The notes beneath the pieces were generated by a model, which was not told the DNA's origin, did not search any database, and saw only the letters and a program-made list of their open reading frames with translations. A stretch of 64,000 bases of DNA from Micromonospora sp. BL4 (lineage in GTDB: Bacteria; Actinomycetota; Actinomycetes; Mycobacteriales; Micromonosporaceae), in contig NZ_RCVJ01000105.1 of assembly GCF_003667505.1 (NCBI RefSeq), positions 1 to 64,000 on the forward strand, written 5' to 3'. The translations under genes and the position numbers were made by a program. The number at the start of each line of letters is the position of its first letter. The first letter of the stretch is position 1. Below, one piece after another: positions 9,632-18,874 of this stretch.

Positions 9632-9659
9632 TGTGGACAACGAGCTGGCCTGTGGACAA
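9632..9659. promoter_or_regulatory. Two direct DnaA-box-like motifs
   Basis: TGTGGACAA occurs at 9632-9640 and 9651-9659, 19 bp apart in the same orientation; its complement TTGTCCACA is the favoured DnaA box in high-GC actinobacteria. They lie 50-80 bp upstream of the XRE start. They could titrate DnaA or regulate that gene; there is no other origin-like feature here. Confidence 0.45.
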
Positions 9660-9836
9660 CGTCCATGGCCGGCAGATCACCTTCCGTGCTCGCGGCATCC
9701 GACGGTGCCGCCGCCACACCGCGTAGCAGGTCGTCCCGCTGCCACCTCAAGCCGGAACATCACACCAGGCACAACCCCGGCTCAACCAGGGGAACCACGG
9801 TCCCGGCCGGCGGACCCGAACCCCACCTTCACACAC

Positions 9837-9907
9837 CCTTTGCTCTGCAGTTCGATATGCACCGATAGCGGAGGGTAACCGTCGCCGTCGTGGGTGCAGA
9901 GCAAAGG
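9837..9907. repeat. 13-bp perfect inverted repeat, 45-bp spacer
   Basis: CCTTTGCTCTGCA (9837-9849) and its exact complement TGCAGAGCAAAGG (9895-9907) bracket a 45-bp segment. The arms are AT-richer than the surroundings, which suggests a small mobile or repeated intergenic element or paired protein-binding sites. Copy number elsewhere cannot be judged from this window. Confidence 0.5.
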
Positions 9908-10122
9908 CGGGGAGCGGGGTGGTGAGGGGTCATCGAATGGTTACGCTCCGCGAGCCGGCATTACCGCTGGATCCACACGTCCGGACGTGCGGGCACCCGC
10001 TACCGCGTCGCCCGTTCACCTGCGGGGGGGCAACGGGGTCAGGACCGCGCCTGGACGCGCGTGAACCGATGCCGCCCGCCCCGGCATGCGGCGGGACGGC
10101 GCGGCCGGAGTCGAGCCTGGGC

Positions 10123-11106
10123 TCAGTAACGCTCGCGCAGGAGCTGGGCGGCCTCGACGGCCCAGTAGGTGAGGATGACCTGCGCGCCGGCCCGCTTGAT
10201 CGAGGTGAGCGTCTCCAGCATCACGCGTTCCCGGTCGATCCAGCCGTTCGCGGCGGCCGCCTCGACCATCGCGTACTCACCGGAGACCTGGTAGGCGGCG
10301 ACCGGGACGTCCACCGCGGCCCGCACCGCCGACACCACGTCGAGATAGGGCAGCGCCGGCTTGACCATCACCAGGTCGGCGCCCTCGGCGACGTCGAGCG
10401 CGACCTCGCGCAGCGACTCCCGCACGTTGGCCGGGTCCTGCTGGTAGCTGCGCCGGTCGCCCTCCAGCGCCGACTCCACCGCCTCCCGGAACGGGCCGAA
10501 GAAGGCGGAGGCGTACTTCACGGCGTACGCCAGCACGGTCACGTCCTGGTGCCCGGCGGCGTCGAGCGCCCGTCGCACCACGCCGACCTGGCCGTCCATC
10601 ATCCCGGACGGCCCGACCATGTGGACCCCGGCGTCGGCCTGGGCCACCGCCATCTCGGCGTACGCCTCCAGAGTGGCGTCGTTGTCCACGTCGCCGCTCG
10701 GGGTGAGCAGGCCGCAGTGCCCGTGCGAGGTGAACTCGTCCAGGCACAGGTCGCTCATCACGACCGTGTCGTCGCCCACCTCGGCCACCACGTCCCGGAT
10801 GGCGACGTTCAGGATGCCGTTCGGGTCGATGCCACCGGAGCCGGTCGGGTCCCGATGCTCCGGCACACCGAAGAGCATGATCCCGCCGACACCGGCCTGG
10901 ACCGCCTCGGCCGCCGCCTTGCGCAGCGAGTCCCGGGAGTGCTGGAGCACCCCCGGGAGCGACCTGATGGCCCGGGGCTCGGTCAGCCCCTCCTTGACGA
11001 ACATCGGCACGACCAGCTCGGCCGGGTCGACCCGGGTCTCGGAGACCAGCCGGCGGATCGCCGGGGTGCGGCGCAGCCGGCGGGGACGGCTCTCGGGGTA
11101 CGACAT
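10123..11106 (-). CDS. hemB: Porphobilinogen synthase (5-aminolaevulinate dehydratase)
   Basis: HemB condenses two 5-aminolaevulinate molecules to porphobilinogen. The 327-residue protein is full length. Schiff-base lysines are K197 (AYAVKYAS) and K249 ([11 protein letters not shown]). The metal loop reads [14 protein letters not shown]: Cys121 and Cys131 of the zinc type are kept but the middle Cys is Asp123, a mixed zinc/magnesium signature. It is the last gene of rex-hemA-hemC-hemD-hemB, 20 bp after hemD. Family assignment is certain. Confidence 0.96.
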   Translation of the reverse strand: MSYPESRPRRLRRTPAIRRLVSETRVDPAELVVPMFVKEGLTEPRAIRSLPGVLQHSRDSLRKAAAEAVQAGVGGIMLFGVPEHRDPTGSGGIDPNGILNVAIRDVVAEVGDDTVVMSDLCLDEFTSHGHCGLLTPSGDVDNDATLEAYAEMAVAQADAGVHMVGPSGMMDGQVGVVRRALDAAGHQDVTVLAYAVKYASAFFGPFREAVESALEGDRRSYQQDPANVRESLREVALDVAEGADLVMVKPALPYLDVVSAVRAAVDVPVAAYQVSGEYAMVEAAAANGWIDRERVMLETLTSIKRAGAQVILTYWAVEAAQLLRERY

Positions 11107-11126
11107 GGCAGGCCCTCCTCGAACGA

Positions 11127-12707
11127 CTACCGGAAGCGCAGGGCGGTCGGCCCCTGCACCTTCGACCCGCGACGCTGCTTCGCCGGCATGGCGGCAAGCT
11201 TCTCGCGCAGCTCGACGGCGTAGGCGGCGAGCGCCTCCACCAGATCGGGCACCGAGGCGTGCGGCGGCTGGACGTCGACCCGCAGACCGAACTCCGTCGC
11301 GGTCTCCGCCGTCTTGGGCCCAATGACGGCAACAACCGTCCGGGCGTGCGGCTTCCCCGCGATGCCGACCAGGTTCCGCACCGTGGAGGACGAGGTGAAG
11401 AGCACCGCGTCGAACCCGCCCGACTTGATCGCGTCCCGGATCTCGGCGGGCGGCGGCGCGGCCCGGACCGTCCGGTACGCGGTCACGTCGTCGACCTCCC
11501 AGCCGCGCTCGGTGAGCCCGGCGGCGAGCGTCTCGGTGGCGATGTCGGCGCGCGGCAGCAGCACCCGGCCCACCGGGTCGAGGATCTCGTCGTGCGGCGA
11601 GAACTCGGCCAGCAGCCCCTCGGAGGACTGTTCCCCGGCGGGGATCAGCTCCGGCTGGATGCCGAACGCGCGAACCGCGTCCGCCGTCGCCTCACCGATG
11701 CAGGCGATCTTGACGCCACCGAAGTGCCGGGCGTCCAGGCCGTGCTCGGCGAACTTCTCCCAGACCGCGCGGACCGCGTTCACCGAGGTGAAGATGACCC
11801 AGGCGTAGCGGCCGTCGACCAGGCCCTTGACCGCCCGCTCCATCTGCGCCGGGGTACGCGGCGGCTCGACCGCGATGGTCGGCACCTCGCACGGGATCGC
11901 CCCGTACGCGCGCAGCCGGGCGCTCATCACGCCGGCCTGCTCCTTGGTCCGCGGTACCAGCACCTTCCAGCCGTACAGCGGGCGGTTCTCCCACCAGCTC
12001 AGCTTGTCCCGCTGGCCCACACCGACGCCGACGGTGAGCACCACCCGGCCGGTGAAGCCGAGCGCGGCGGCCACGAAGCTGTCGACGGTCGACGTGGTCG
12101 TGTACTGGGTCTCACCGGTGCCGTCGCCGGTCACCCCGACGCCGGTGGTGCCGTCCACCCCGGCGGCCAAAAGCCCGTCCCGGACGGCGGCGAGGTCGCC
12201 GGCGTCCACGGCGACGGCGAGCGAGCCCCGGCCGACGGCCGCGGCCAGCGCGTCGAAGTCCAGCGCGCTGACGTCCTCGACGTCGGCGGCGGTACGCACG
12301 CCCGGCAACGGGACCCCCGCGTAGGTGGCCACGCCCTCGGCCTGACCGACCCCGGGCACCACCTCGAAGTGCGCGGCGGTGCGGGCCACCGCCTGCACCT
12401 CCTTGACCACCGAGTCGTGGCCGAACGGGTCGCCGGCGACCAGGTGCACCGCGTTCAACCCGGACCGGGCCGCGGAGATCAGCACCTTCGCCACGTCCCC
12501 CGGCGCGCCCTCGGCCGGGGTGAACTCGGCGTCGTCCCTGGCCTCGGCGCGGACGACGGCGAGCAACGACTCCGGGACTCCCCGGTCGTAGATCACCTGG
12601 TCGGCGTCGACCAGGGCGTCGTGCGCCCGACGGGTCAGCAGGCCCGGGTCGCCGGGGCCAGCCCCGACGAACGCGATACGGCCGACGGGCTTACGGGTGC
12701 GGGTCAT
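11127..12707 (-). CDS. hemD: Uroporphyrinogen-III synthase with N-terminal SUMT-like domain
   Basis: The 526-residue fusion has an N-terminal tetrapyrrole-methylase fold (about 8-250; [13 protein letters not shown], then [11 protein letters not shown]) and a C-terminal HemD domain (about 258-505) that closes hydroxymethylbilane to uroporphyrinogen III. The methylase half is degenerate: the usual LKGGDPFVFGRG is altered, so SAM:uroporphyrinogen methylation may be weak or lost. This cobA/hemD-type fusion is common in actinobacteria. It overlaps hemC by 4 bp and precedes hemB, so it is translationally linked within the haem operon. Confidence 0.92.
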   Translation of the reverse strand: MTRTRKPVGRIAFVGAGPGDPGLLTRRAHDALVDADQVIYDRGVPESLLAVVRAEARDDAEFTPAEGAPGDVAKVLISAARSGLNAVHLVAGDPFGHDSVVKEVQAVARTAAHFEVVPGVGQAEGVATYAGVPLPGVRTAADVEDVSALDFDALAAAVGRGSLAVAVDAGDLAAVRDGLLAAGVDGTTGVGVTGDGTGETQYTTTSTVDSFVAAALGFTGRVVLTVGVGVGQRDKLSWWENRPLYGWKVLVPRTKEQAGVMSARLRAYGAIPCEVPTIAVEPPRTPAQMERAVKGLVDGRYAWVIFTSVNAVRAVWEKFAEHGLDARHFGGVKIACIGEATADAVRAFGIQPELIPAGEQSSEGLLAEFSPHDEILDPVGRVLLPRADIATETLAAGLTERGWEVDDVTAYRTVRAAPPPAEIRDAIKSGGFDAVLFTSSSTVRNLVGIAGKPHARTVVAVIGPKTAETATEFGLRVDVQPPHASVPDLVEALAAYAVELREKLAAMPAKQRRGSKVQGPTALRFR

Positions 12708-13672
12708 TCTGTGCTCCCAAATTGCTGGGTCCCCGAGCCGGTGTGTCCTTCGTGGCCGAGGATCGAGTCGGCGCCGAGTTCGAGGAGTTCGGCGGCGAGT
12801 GCCTTACCGATCTCCGCCGCGTCGGCGGGCGTTCCGGTGCGGGACAGCCGGAGGTCACGAGTGCCGTCCGGGCTGATCACCGCCCCGCGCAGGTAGATCT
12901 CATCGCCGGCGTCACCTTCGGCGAGTTCCGCATAGGCGGCGACGGGTGCGCTGCACCCGGCCTCCAGGGTGGCGAGCAACGCGCGCTCCGCGGTGACGGC
13001 GGCGTGCGACGGTGCGTGGTCGAGCACCGCGAGCAGCTCGACCAGGTCCTGGTCGTCGACCCGGCACTCCACGGCCAGCGCGCCCTGGGCGGGCGCGGGC
13101 AGCATCAGCATCGGGTCCAACGTCTCGGTGATCACGTCGGCCCGGCCCAGTCGGGCCAGCCCGGCCCGGGCCAGCACGACGGCGTCGAGGTCGGCGTCGG
13201 GGCCGAGCACCCGCGCCAGGCGGGTGTCCACGTTGCCCCGGATCGGGGTGACCTCCAGTTGCAGCCCGAGCGCGTGCAGCTGGGCGATCCGGCGCAGCGC
13301 ACCGGTGCCCACGGTGGCACCGGGCGGCAGCTCCGCGAGCGTCCGACCGTCGCGGGCGATCAGCGCGTCGCGTGGGTCCTGCCGGGCCGGCACCGCCGCG
13401 ATGTGCAGCCCGCCGGCGGTGGCCGTGGGGAGATCCTTGTAGGAGTGCACCGCGAAGTCGATGGTCCCGGCGGTCAGCGCGTCGCGCAGCGCGGAGACGA
13501 ACACCCCGACACCGAGCCGGTGCACCGGCGCGTTGGAGCGGTCGCCGGCGGTGATCACCTCGACCAGCTCGACCGGGCGGCCGGTGGCGGCGGTCAACGC
13601 CTCGGCGACCTGGCCGGACTGGGCCATCGCCAGGGCGCTGCCCCGGGTGCCGAGGCGTAGGGGGGCGGTCAT
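12704..13672 (-). CDS. hemC: Hydroxymethylbilane synthase (porphobilinogen deaminase)
   Basis: HemC polymerises four porphobilinogens to hydroxymethylbilane on a dipyrromethane cofactor. The 322-residue protein has the N-terminal LRLGTRGSALAMAQSG, the substrate-binding VHSYKDLPT, and the cofactor cysteine C240 in LEAGCSAPVA. It overlaps hemA and hemD by 4 bp each, in line with coupled translation in the rex-hem operon. All hallmarks of an active enzyme are present. Confidence 0.97.
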   Translation of the reverse strand: MTAPLRLGTRGSALAMAQSGQVAEALTAATGRPVELVEVITAGDRSNAPVHRLGVGVFVSALRDALTAGTIDFAVHSYKDLPTATAGGLHIAAVPARQDPRDALIARDGRTLAELPPGATVGTGALRRIAQLHALGLQLEVTPIRGNVDTRLARVLGPDADLDAVVLARAGLARLGRADVITETLDPMLMLPAPAQGALAVECRVDDQDLVELLAVLDHAPSHAAVTAERALLATLEAGCSAPVAAYAELAEGDAGDEIYLRGAVISPDGTRDLRLSRTGTPADAAEIGKALAAELLELGADSILGHEGHTGSGTQQFGSTE

Positions 13673-15066
13673 CGCGCACCTCCGGTGGGCGGGATCGGGT
13701 CGGTGGCGTCCGCGCCGAGCAGCGGGTCGGTGCCGGTGAACACCGCGCCGAGGTCGGGTGCCACCACGTCGGGGACGGTGTCCACCGGCGAGGTCTGTGG
13801 CACCTGGAGGTCGAACAGCTCGCGCAGCAGGGCCGCGTACTGATCGCCGCCGGGCTCCGCGGCCAGTTGGCGGACCTTGACGGTGGGCTGGTGGAGCAGC
13901 CGCTGCACCACGCGGTGCACCGTGCGGGCCACCTCGGCCCGCAGGTCGTCACCGAGGTCGGGGCGGCGCTGGGCCAGCCGGCGCAGCTCGGCGGTGACCA
14001 CGTCGTCGGCCCGGCCGCGCAGCGCGGCCACGGTGGGTGCCACATCGGCGCCGCGCAGCCAGGAGAGGAAGCTCTCCACCTCGCCGAGCACGATCCGCTC
14101 GACGGCGGCGGCGTCCGCGGCGGCCGGACCGTCGGCGAGCAGCGCCGCCATCCGGTCGATGTCGATCACCTCGACCCCGGGGAGGTCGACGACACCCTCC
14201 TCGACGTCGCGCGGGACGGCCAGGTCGAGCAGGACCAGCGGGCCCCGGGCGGCGTCCCGCTCGGCCAGCGCCGCGCCGACCACCGCTCGGGTGAGGACCG
14301 GTTCGGTGGAGGCGGTGGCGGCCACTACGATGTCCACTGTGGAGAGCGTGTCGGCCAGCTCGGCCATCGGCACGGCGCCCGCCCCGTACGACTCGGCGAG
14401 CCGCACGGCCCGGTCGGCGCCCCGGTTGGTCACGGTGAGCGGCCCGGCACCCAGCCGGGACAGCGTGGCCACCCCGAGCGAGCCCATCGCGCCGGCCCCG
14501 ACAACCAGGGCGGGGCGGCCGGCGAGATCACCGTCGAGGTGCCCGGCGGCCAGCTCCAACGCGGCGGTGACCACGCTCTGGCCGGCCCGGTCGATGCCGG
14601 TCTCGGCGTGGGCCCGCTTGCCGACCCGCAGCGCCTGCTGCATCAGCTCGTGCAGCAGGCGGCCGGCCGAGTCGGCGCCGGTGGCCCAGTGGTACGCGTC
14701 GCGCAGCTGCCCGAGGATCTGCGCCTCGCCGACGACCATCGAGTCCAGTCCGGTGGCGACCCGGAAGACGTGGTCCACGGCGGCGGCGTCGTAGTGCACG
14801 TACAGGTGGCTGGCGAGCGCCGCCGTCGAGCTGCCGGCCTGCTCGGCCAGGACGGCGCAGACGTCGCCGAGCCCACCGTGGAAACCGGACACGGCGGCGT
14901 AGACCTCCACCCGGTTGCAGGTGGAGACGAGCACCGCCTCGGCCACGTACGGCTGGGCGACCAGGCGGTCCAGGGTGCGGGTGAGGTCGGCCGGGGGCAC
15001 GGCCAGTTGCTCCAGCGTGGCGACCGGGGCGGTCCGGTAGGACGCGCCGACGACGAGCAGTTTCAC
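13669..15066 (-). CDS. hemA: Glutamyl-tRNA reductase
   Basis: HemA reduces glutamyl-tRNA to glutamate-1-semialdehyde, the committed step of C5-route tetrapyrrole synthesis. The 465-residue protein has the catalytic Cys50 in STCNRVEVY, the NADPH fold from about residue 165 (VVGAGAMGSLGV) and the C-terminal dimerisation helices. It starts inside the last codons of rex (4-bp overlap), coupling redox-sensing repressor and first haem enzyme, the same rex-hemACD order known in Streptomyces coelicolor. Confidence 0.97.
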   Translation of the reverse strand: MKLLVVGASYRTAPVATLEQLAVPPADLTRTLDRLVAQPYVAEAVLVSTCNRVEVYAAVSGFHGGLGDVCAVLAEQAGSSTAALASHLYVHYDAAAVDHVFRVATGLDSMVVGEAQILGQLRDAYHWATGADSAGRLLHELMQQALRVGKRAHAETGIDRAGQSVVTAALELAAGHLDGDLAGRPALVVGAGAMGSLGVATLSRLGAGPLTVTNRGADRAVRLAESYGAGAVPMAELADTLSTVDIVVAATASTEPVLTRAVVGAALAERDAARGPLVLLDLAVPRDVEEGVVDLPGVEVIDIDRMAALLADGPAAADAAAVERIVLGEVESFLSWLRGADVAPTVAALRGRADDVVTAELRRLAQRRPDLGDDLRAEVARTVHRVVQRLLHQPTVKVRQLAAEPGGDQYAALLRELFDLQVPQTSPVDTVPDVVAPDLGAVFTGTDPLLGADATDPIPPTGGAR

Positions 15067-15833
15067 GTGCCGATCGCCTCCTGGGTATCGGTGGCCGCGA
15101 GCCCGCCGGGCAGGGCGGTGAGAGCGGACCCGCCGGTGGCGGGAAGCGCGGTCAGTGACGCCTTGCGGTGCTCGTGGAAGGACAGAATCTGCAGCTCGAT
15201 GGCGAGGTCGACCTTGCGCACGTCAACCCCCTCCGGAACCGAGAGTACGCACGGTGCGAAGTTGAGGATGCTCGTCACGCCGACCGCGACCAGCTGGTCG
15301 GCGACCCGCTGGGCGGCGGCGGCCGGGGTGGCGATCACGCCGATCGCGATGGACTCCTCCACGGCGATCGCCGGCAGCTCGTCGACATGCCGGACCACCA
15401 GGCCGTTGATCTCTTCGCCGACGCGGGAGGGATCGGCGTCGAGCAGTGCGGCGATGCGGAAGCCCCGGCTGGCGAAGCCGTCGTAACCGGCCAGGGCGTG
15501 ACCGAGATTACCCACGCCGACCAGGGCGACCGCCCTGCGCTGGGTGAGCCCGAGCACGTACTCGATCTGCTCGATCAGCAGCGCGACGTCGTAGCCGACG
15601 CCCCGGGTGCCGTACGAGCCGAGGTGGGAGAGGTCCTTGCGGAGCTTGGCGGAGTTGACCCCGGCGGCGGCGGAGAGGCCCTCGCTGGACACCGTCTCGT
15701 GGCCGGCGTCGGCGAGGTTGTGCAGCGCGCGCAGATACTCCGGGAGCCGAGCGACGGTCGCCTCGGGCAGGTCCGGGAGCGCCGGTACGGCACCGGCGCG
15801 GCCGGACGCGCCTGGGTGACGATGCTGACTCAT
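15063..15833 (-). CDS. rex: Redox-sensing transcriptional repressor Rex
   Basis: Rex binds DNA at low NADH/NAD+ and releases it when NADH rises. The 256-residue product has a winged-helix domain (about 25-95; LPEYLRALHNLADAGHETV, then LRKDLSHLGSYGTRGVGY) and a Rossmann NADH domain with GVGNLGHALAGY. The ATG at 15833 is chosen because the homology begins just after it and GGAG lies 5 bases upstream; the longer frame to 16061 has no conserved extension. The Rex operator 120 bp upstream indicates autoregulation together with hemACDB. Confidence 0.95.
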   Translation of the reverse strand: MSQHRHPGASGRAGAVPALPDLPEATVARLPEYLRALHNLADAGHETVSSEGLSAAAGVNSAKLRKDLSHLGSYGTRGVGYDVALLIEQIEYVLGLTQRRAVALVGVGNLGHALAGYDGFASRGFRIAALLDADPSRVGEEINGLVVRHVDELPAIAVEESIAIGVIATPAAAAQRVADQLVAVGVTSILNFAPCVLSVPEGVDVRKVDLAIELQILSFHEHRKASLTALPATGGSALTALPGGLAATDTQEAIGT

Positions 15834-16200
15834 GAGACTCCGTGCGGTGCGATCCTCGGCCAACTCTGCTGGTCGGCCGCTTATGGACTCCCGCTGGCGA
15901 CCGAGATTGCCGGCTGTGCTAGCAGGGCGCGTCGGAACTAGAGAGTAGGCGCTTGTGAAGACGTGCACAAATCGCGATCTTGTCGCTGCGCGGCGCGACC
16001 CCACCAGCGCCTCCGTTCCGCAAGATCGATCCACCGGCATCCGCCCGCACCGCCCGGACAATTATTGCTCAATCCCGACTTCTCTGACCAATCCCGCGCC
16101 CAGGTCGGGCGGGCGGGTCGGGACGGGTAGGGACAGCACTACGGGGGAGAGGCAGGGCTTCGGGATGGGGTGGCGGACCCGCGCTGCCTAGCCTTTGGGC
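15834..16200. other. Divergent regulatory region rex / histidine kinase
   Basis: This 367-bp gene-free region holds the Rex operator for the leftward operon and, at its right end, TAGCCT (16189-16194) six bases before the ATG of the kinase gene, a likely leaderless promoter. A rightward frame near 16100 shows no recognisable protein. Confidence 0.6.
15953..15970. promoter_or_regulatory. Rex operator (ROP) upstream of rex-hemACDB
   Basis: The 18-bp sequence TTGTGAAGACGTGCACAA matches the Rex consensus TTGTGAA-N4-TTCACAA at all but one arm position. It lies 120 bp before the rex ATG. In S. coelicolor Rex represses its own rex-hemACD operon through such sites, so the same loop is expected here. 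Confidence 0.85.
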
Positions 16201-17499
16201 ATGACCGCCGTTGCCGCCCCCAGCGACCAGCCGACGCTGGCACCGAGCATCCCCCGCCAGCTCTTCGTCGACTCCGGGTACGTGCTGCTCGGCCTCCCCC
16301 TGGCCCTGACCAGCTTCGTCGTCCTCGTCGTGGGCCTCGCGGTCGGCGTCGGGCTGGTCGTCACGGTGATCGGCCTGCCGATCATCAGCGGCACCCTGTA
16401 CGCCGCCCGCGGGTTGGCCGACATCGAGCGCCTGCGGCTACCAGCGGTGCTCCGTCAGCCCCGGATCCGGCCGCACTACCGGCTGCCGGAGGCGGGGGCG
16501 AACGCCTGGCGGCGGATCTTCGTGCCGATGCGGGACGCCCAGTCCTGGCTCGACGTGGCACACGGCGTGCTGCGTCTGATCGTGTCGGTGATCACGTTCG
16601 TGGTGGCACTGGTCTGGTGGGCCGCCGCCGTGACCGGCTCGCTCTACTGGGCGTACGACTGGACGCTGCCGCGCGGCGAGGGCGACAGCGACCTCGCCCA
16701 GCTGCTCGGCCTGGGCGACTCGACCACCGCGCGGATCGGGCTGACCACCGCGATCGGGGTGTTCTTCCTGATCACCCTGCCGATCGTGGTCCGGGGCTGC
16801 GCGCTGCTCCAGGCCAGCTTCGCCCGGGCCATGCTGACCGGGGTGGCCGAGATGCGGGACCGGATCACCGTGCTGGAGGAGCAGAAACGCGCCGCCGTCT
16901 CCGCCGAGGCGTCCGCGCTGCGCCGGCTGGAACGCGACATTCACGACGGCCCCCAGCAGCGCCTGGTCCGGCTGGCGATGGACCTCAGCCGGGCCCGGCA
17001 GCAGTTGGCCACCGACCCGGAGGCGGCCGGGCGGACCATCGACGAGGCGGTCGCCCAGACCCGGGACACGTTGGCCGAGCTGCGGGCGTTGTCCCGGGGG
17101 ATCGCCCCACCGGTCCTGGTCGACCGGGGGCTGCCCAGCGCCCTGGCCGCGCTCGCCGGCCGGGGGCTGATCCCGATCGAGCTCCAGGTGGACCCGCAGC
17201 TCGGCACGCCGGGCGGGCGGCTCGACCCCGCCGTGGAGAACACCGCGTACTTCATGGTGGCCGAGGCGTTGACCAACGTCGCCAAGCACAGCCGGGCCAC
17301 CGAGGCCACCGTCGCCCTCACCCGGCAGGGCAACCATCTCCTGGTGCGGGTGGGCGACGACGGGCAGGGCGGCGCGCACCTCGCCAAGGGGCACGGGCTC
17401 GTCGGCATCGCCGACCGGGTGCGGGCCGCCGGCGGTGAACTGGCCGTCGTCAGCCCGGTCGGCGGGCCCACCGAGATCCGCGCGGAGCTTCCGCTGTGA
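16201..17499 (+). CDS. Two-component sensor histidine kinase (NarL-partner type)
   Basis: The 432-residue membrane kinase has an N-terminal multi-helix sensor module (about 1-215, four predicted membrane segments, of the type found in actinobacterial 'putative sensor' kinases) followed by a HisKA_3 dimerisation helix with phospho-acceptor His248 in ERDIHDGPQQRL. The ATPase has N-box EALTNVAKHS and G-box GDDGQGG. The ATG is preceded by TAGCCT at six bases, suggesting a leaderless mRNA. It is followed after 58 bp by its probable response regulator. The signal is unknown. Confidence 0.9.
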   Translation: MTAVAAPSDQPTLAPSIPRQLFVDSGYVLLGLPLALTSFVVLVVGLAVGVGLVVTVIGLPIISGTLYAARGLADIERLRLPAVLRQPRIRPHYRLPEAGANAWRRIFVPMRDAQSWLDVAHGVLRLIVSVITFVVALVWWAAAVTGSLYWAYDWTLPRGEGDSDLAQLLGLGDSTTARIGLTTAIGVFFLITLPIVVRGCALLQASFARAMLTGVAEMRDRITVLEEQKRAAVSAEASALRRLERDIHDGPQQRLVRLAMDLSRARQQLATDPEAAGRTIDEAVAQTRDTLAELRALSRGIAPPVLVDRGLPSALAALAGRGLIPIELQVDPQLGTPGGRLDPAVENTAYFMVAEALTNVAKHSRATEATVALTRQGNHLLVRVGDDGQGGAHLAKGHGLVGIADRVRAAGGELAVVSPVGGPTEIRAELPL

Positions 17500-17557
17500 G
17501 CCGCCGGACGCGGCGCCGAGGCCTACCGGCGGGCCGGACGTGGTAGACAACACAGCC

Positions 17558-18211
17558 ATGCGCATCGTGATCGCCGACGACGCCGTCCTGCTCCGGGAGG
17601 GGCTGGTACGGCTGCTGACCGAGAGCGGGCACCAGGTGGTGGCCGCCGTGGGGGACGGCGACGCGCTGGTCGAGGCGGTGGTGAACCACCGGCCGGACGT
17701 GTCGATCGTCGACGTCCGGATGCCCCCGTCGCACACCGACGAGGGGCTGCGGGCGGCGGTGGAGGCCCGCCGGCTGGTGCCGCGTACCCCGATCCTGGTG
17801 TTGTCCCAGTACGTCGAGGTGTCGTACGCCGACGATCTGCTGGCCACCACCGGTGGCGCCGGCGGCGGGATCGGCTACCTGCTCAAGGACCGGGTGGCCG
17901 CGATCGACGAGTTCCTGGACGCGCTGCGCCGGGTGGCGGCCGGGGGCACGGTGCTCGACCCGGAGGTGGTCGGCCAGCTCTTCGCCCGACGCCGCCGGGA
18001 CGACCCGCTGCGCGAGCTGACCCCGCGCGAACGCGAGGTGCTCGCCCTGATGGCCGAGGGGCGCTCGAACACCGCCATCGCCCGCGCCCTGGTGGTCAGC
18101 GACGGCGCGGTGGAGAAGCACGTGCGCAACATCTTCACCAAGCTCACCCTGCCACCGGACACCGAACAGCACCGGCGGGTGCTGGCCGTGCTCACCTATC
18201 TGCGGAACTGA
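17558..18211 (+). CDS. NarL/FixJ-family response regulator
   Basis: The 217-residue product has a receiver domain (about 1-120) with phospho-acceptor Asp52 (SIVDVRMPP), acidic pair DD at residues 7-8 and Lys in YLLKD, then a LuxR-type HTH (about 150-215; ELTPREREVLALMAEGRSN). It pairs with the upstream kinase. Its 3' end overlaps the convergent HAD gene by 20 bp, so the two transcripts are antisense there. Confidence 0.92.
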   Translation: MRIVIADDAVLLREGLVRLLTESGHQVVAAVGDGDALVEAVVNHRPDVSIVDVRMPPSHTDEGLRAAVEARRLVPRTPILVLSQYVEVSYADDLLATTGGAGGGIGYLLKDRVAAIDEFLDALRRVAAGGTVLDPEVVGQLFARRRRDDPLRELTPREREVLALMAEGRSNTAIARALVVSDGAVEKHVRNIFTKLTLPPDTEQHRRVLAVLTYLRN

Positions 18212-18854
18212 CCTCCCGCGCCAGGGTCACGGCGTCGGTGAGGGTGTCGGCGACCGGGTGGCCGGAGGCGCGCAGCCGGGTCGGGTCGGTGAAGCCGCCG
18301 GTGTAGAGCACCGCCCGACCACCCACCGCGAGCGCCGCGTCCGCGTCGTCGATGGAGTCGCCGATCAGCACCACCGAGTTGCCGTCCACGCCCAGCTCGG
18401 CCAGGTGCCGCTGGAGCGACTCGGCCTTGCGGTCGCCGCCCACCGCGGCACGCAACCCGTCCACCCGCGTGAAATGGCCGGTCAGCCCGTAGGTGTGCAC
18501 GGTGGGCACCAGCTCCTCGTGGAACCACATGGAGAGCAGGCTCTGGCTGCCGGGCCACGCCGCCATCGCGGTCCGCGCATCGGCGGCCAGCTCGCAGGTG
18601 GTCAACCCGCTGCGGTACGCGTCGTGGAAGATCCGGTCCAGCCGGCCGAACTCATCGTCGTCCACGGCCTGACCGAGCACCTCGGCGTAGTACTCGGCGA
18701 TCGGCCGGCGGAACCGCACCCGGTGCTCGTCCAGGGTGACCGCCGGCCCGCCCACGCTGGCGAACGCCGCGTTGGTGGCCGCGACCACCAGGCTGAGGTC
18801 GTTGAGCAGGGTGCCGTTCCAGTCCCACACGAGGTGGGGGCGCGCAGGGGTCAT
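18192..18854 (-). CDS. HAD-superfamily phosphatase
   Basis: This 220-residue haloacid-dehalogenase hydrolase has motif I DWNGTLLND (nucleophile Asp in the first position, with Asn replacing the usual second Asp), motif II in the LLSMWF region and motif IV VLIGDSIDDADAAL. The DWNGT variant is typical of phosphoglycolate-phosphatase-like actinobacterial proteins. The start at 18854 is supported by TATGGT six bases upstream (leaderless type). The substrate is unknown. It converges on the response-regulator gene with a 20-bp overlap. Confidence 0.82.
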   Translation of the reverse strand: MTPARPHLVWDWNGTLLNDLSLVVAATNAAFASVGGPAVTLDEHRVRFRRPIAEYYAEVLGQAVDDDEFGRLDRIFHDAYRSGLTTCELAADARTAMAAWPGSQSLLSMWFHEELVPTVHTYGLTGHFTRVDGLRAAVGGDRKAESLQRHLAELGVDGNSVVLIGDSIDDADAALAVGGRAVLYTGGFTDPTRLRASGHPVADTLTDAVTLAREVSSADR

Positions 18855-18874
18855 CAGAGCACCATAGGCACCGC

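Larger units (their letters stand above)
9581..10122. other. Gene-free 542-bp region with DnaA-box-like and inverted-repeat elements
   Basis: No convincing coding sequence was seen between the XRE gene and hemB (both read leftwards). It holds two directly repeated TGTGGACAA motifs and a 13-bp inverted repeat, listed separately. The rest is unremarkable GC-rich DNA and includes the downstream region of the hem operon. Confidence 0.6.

Noticed and set aside
10015..10021. Single GTTCACC as a PHO box
   Set aside because: An isolated heptamer without an 11-bp repeat is expected by chance.
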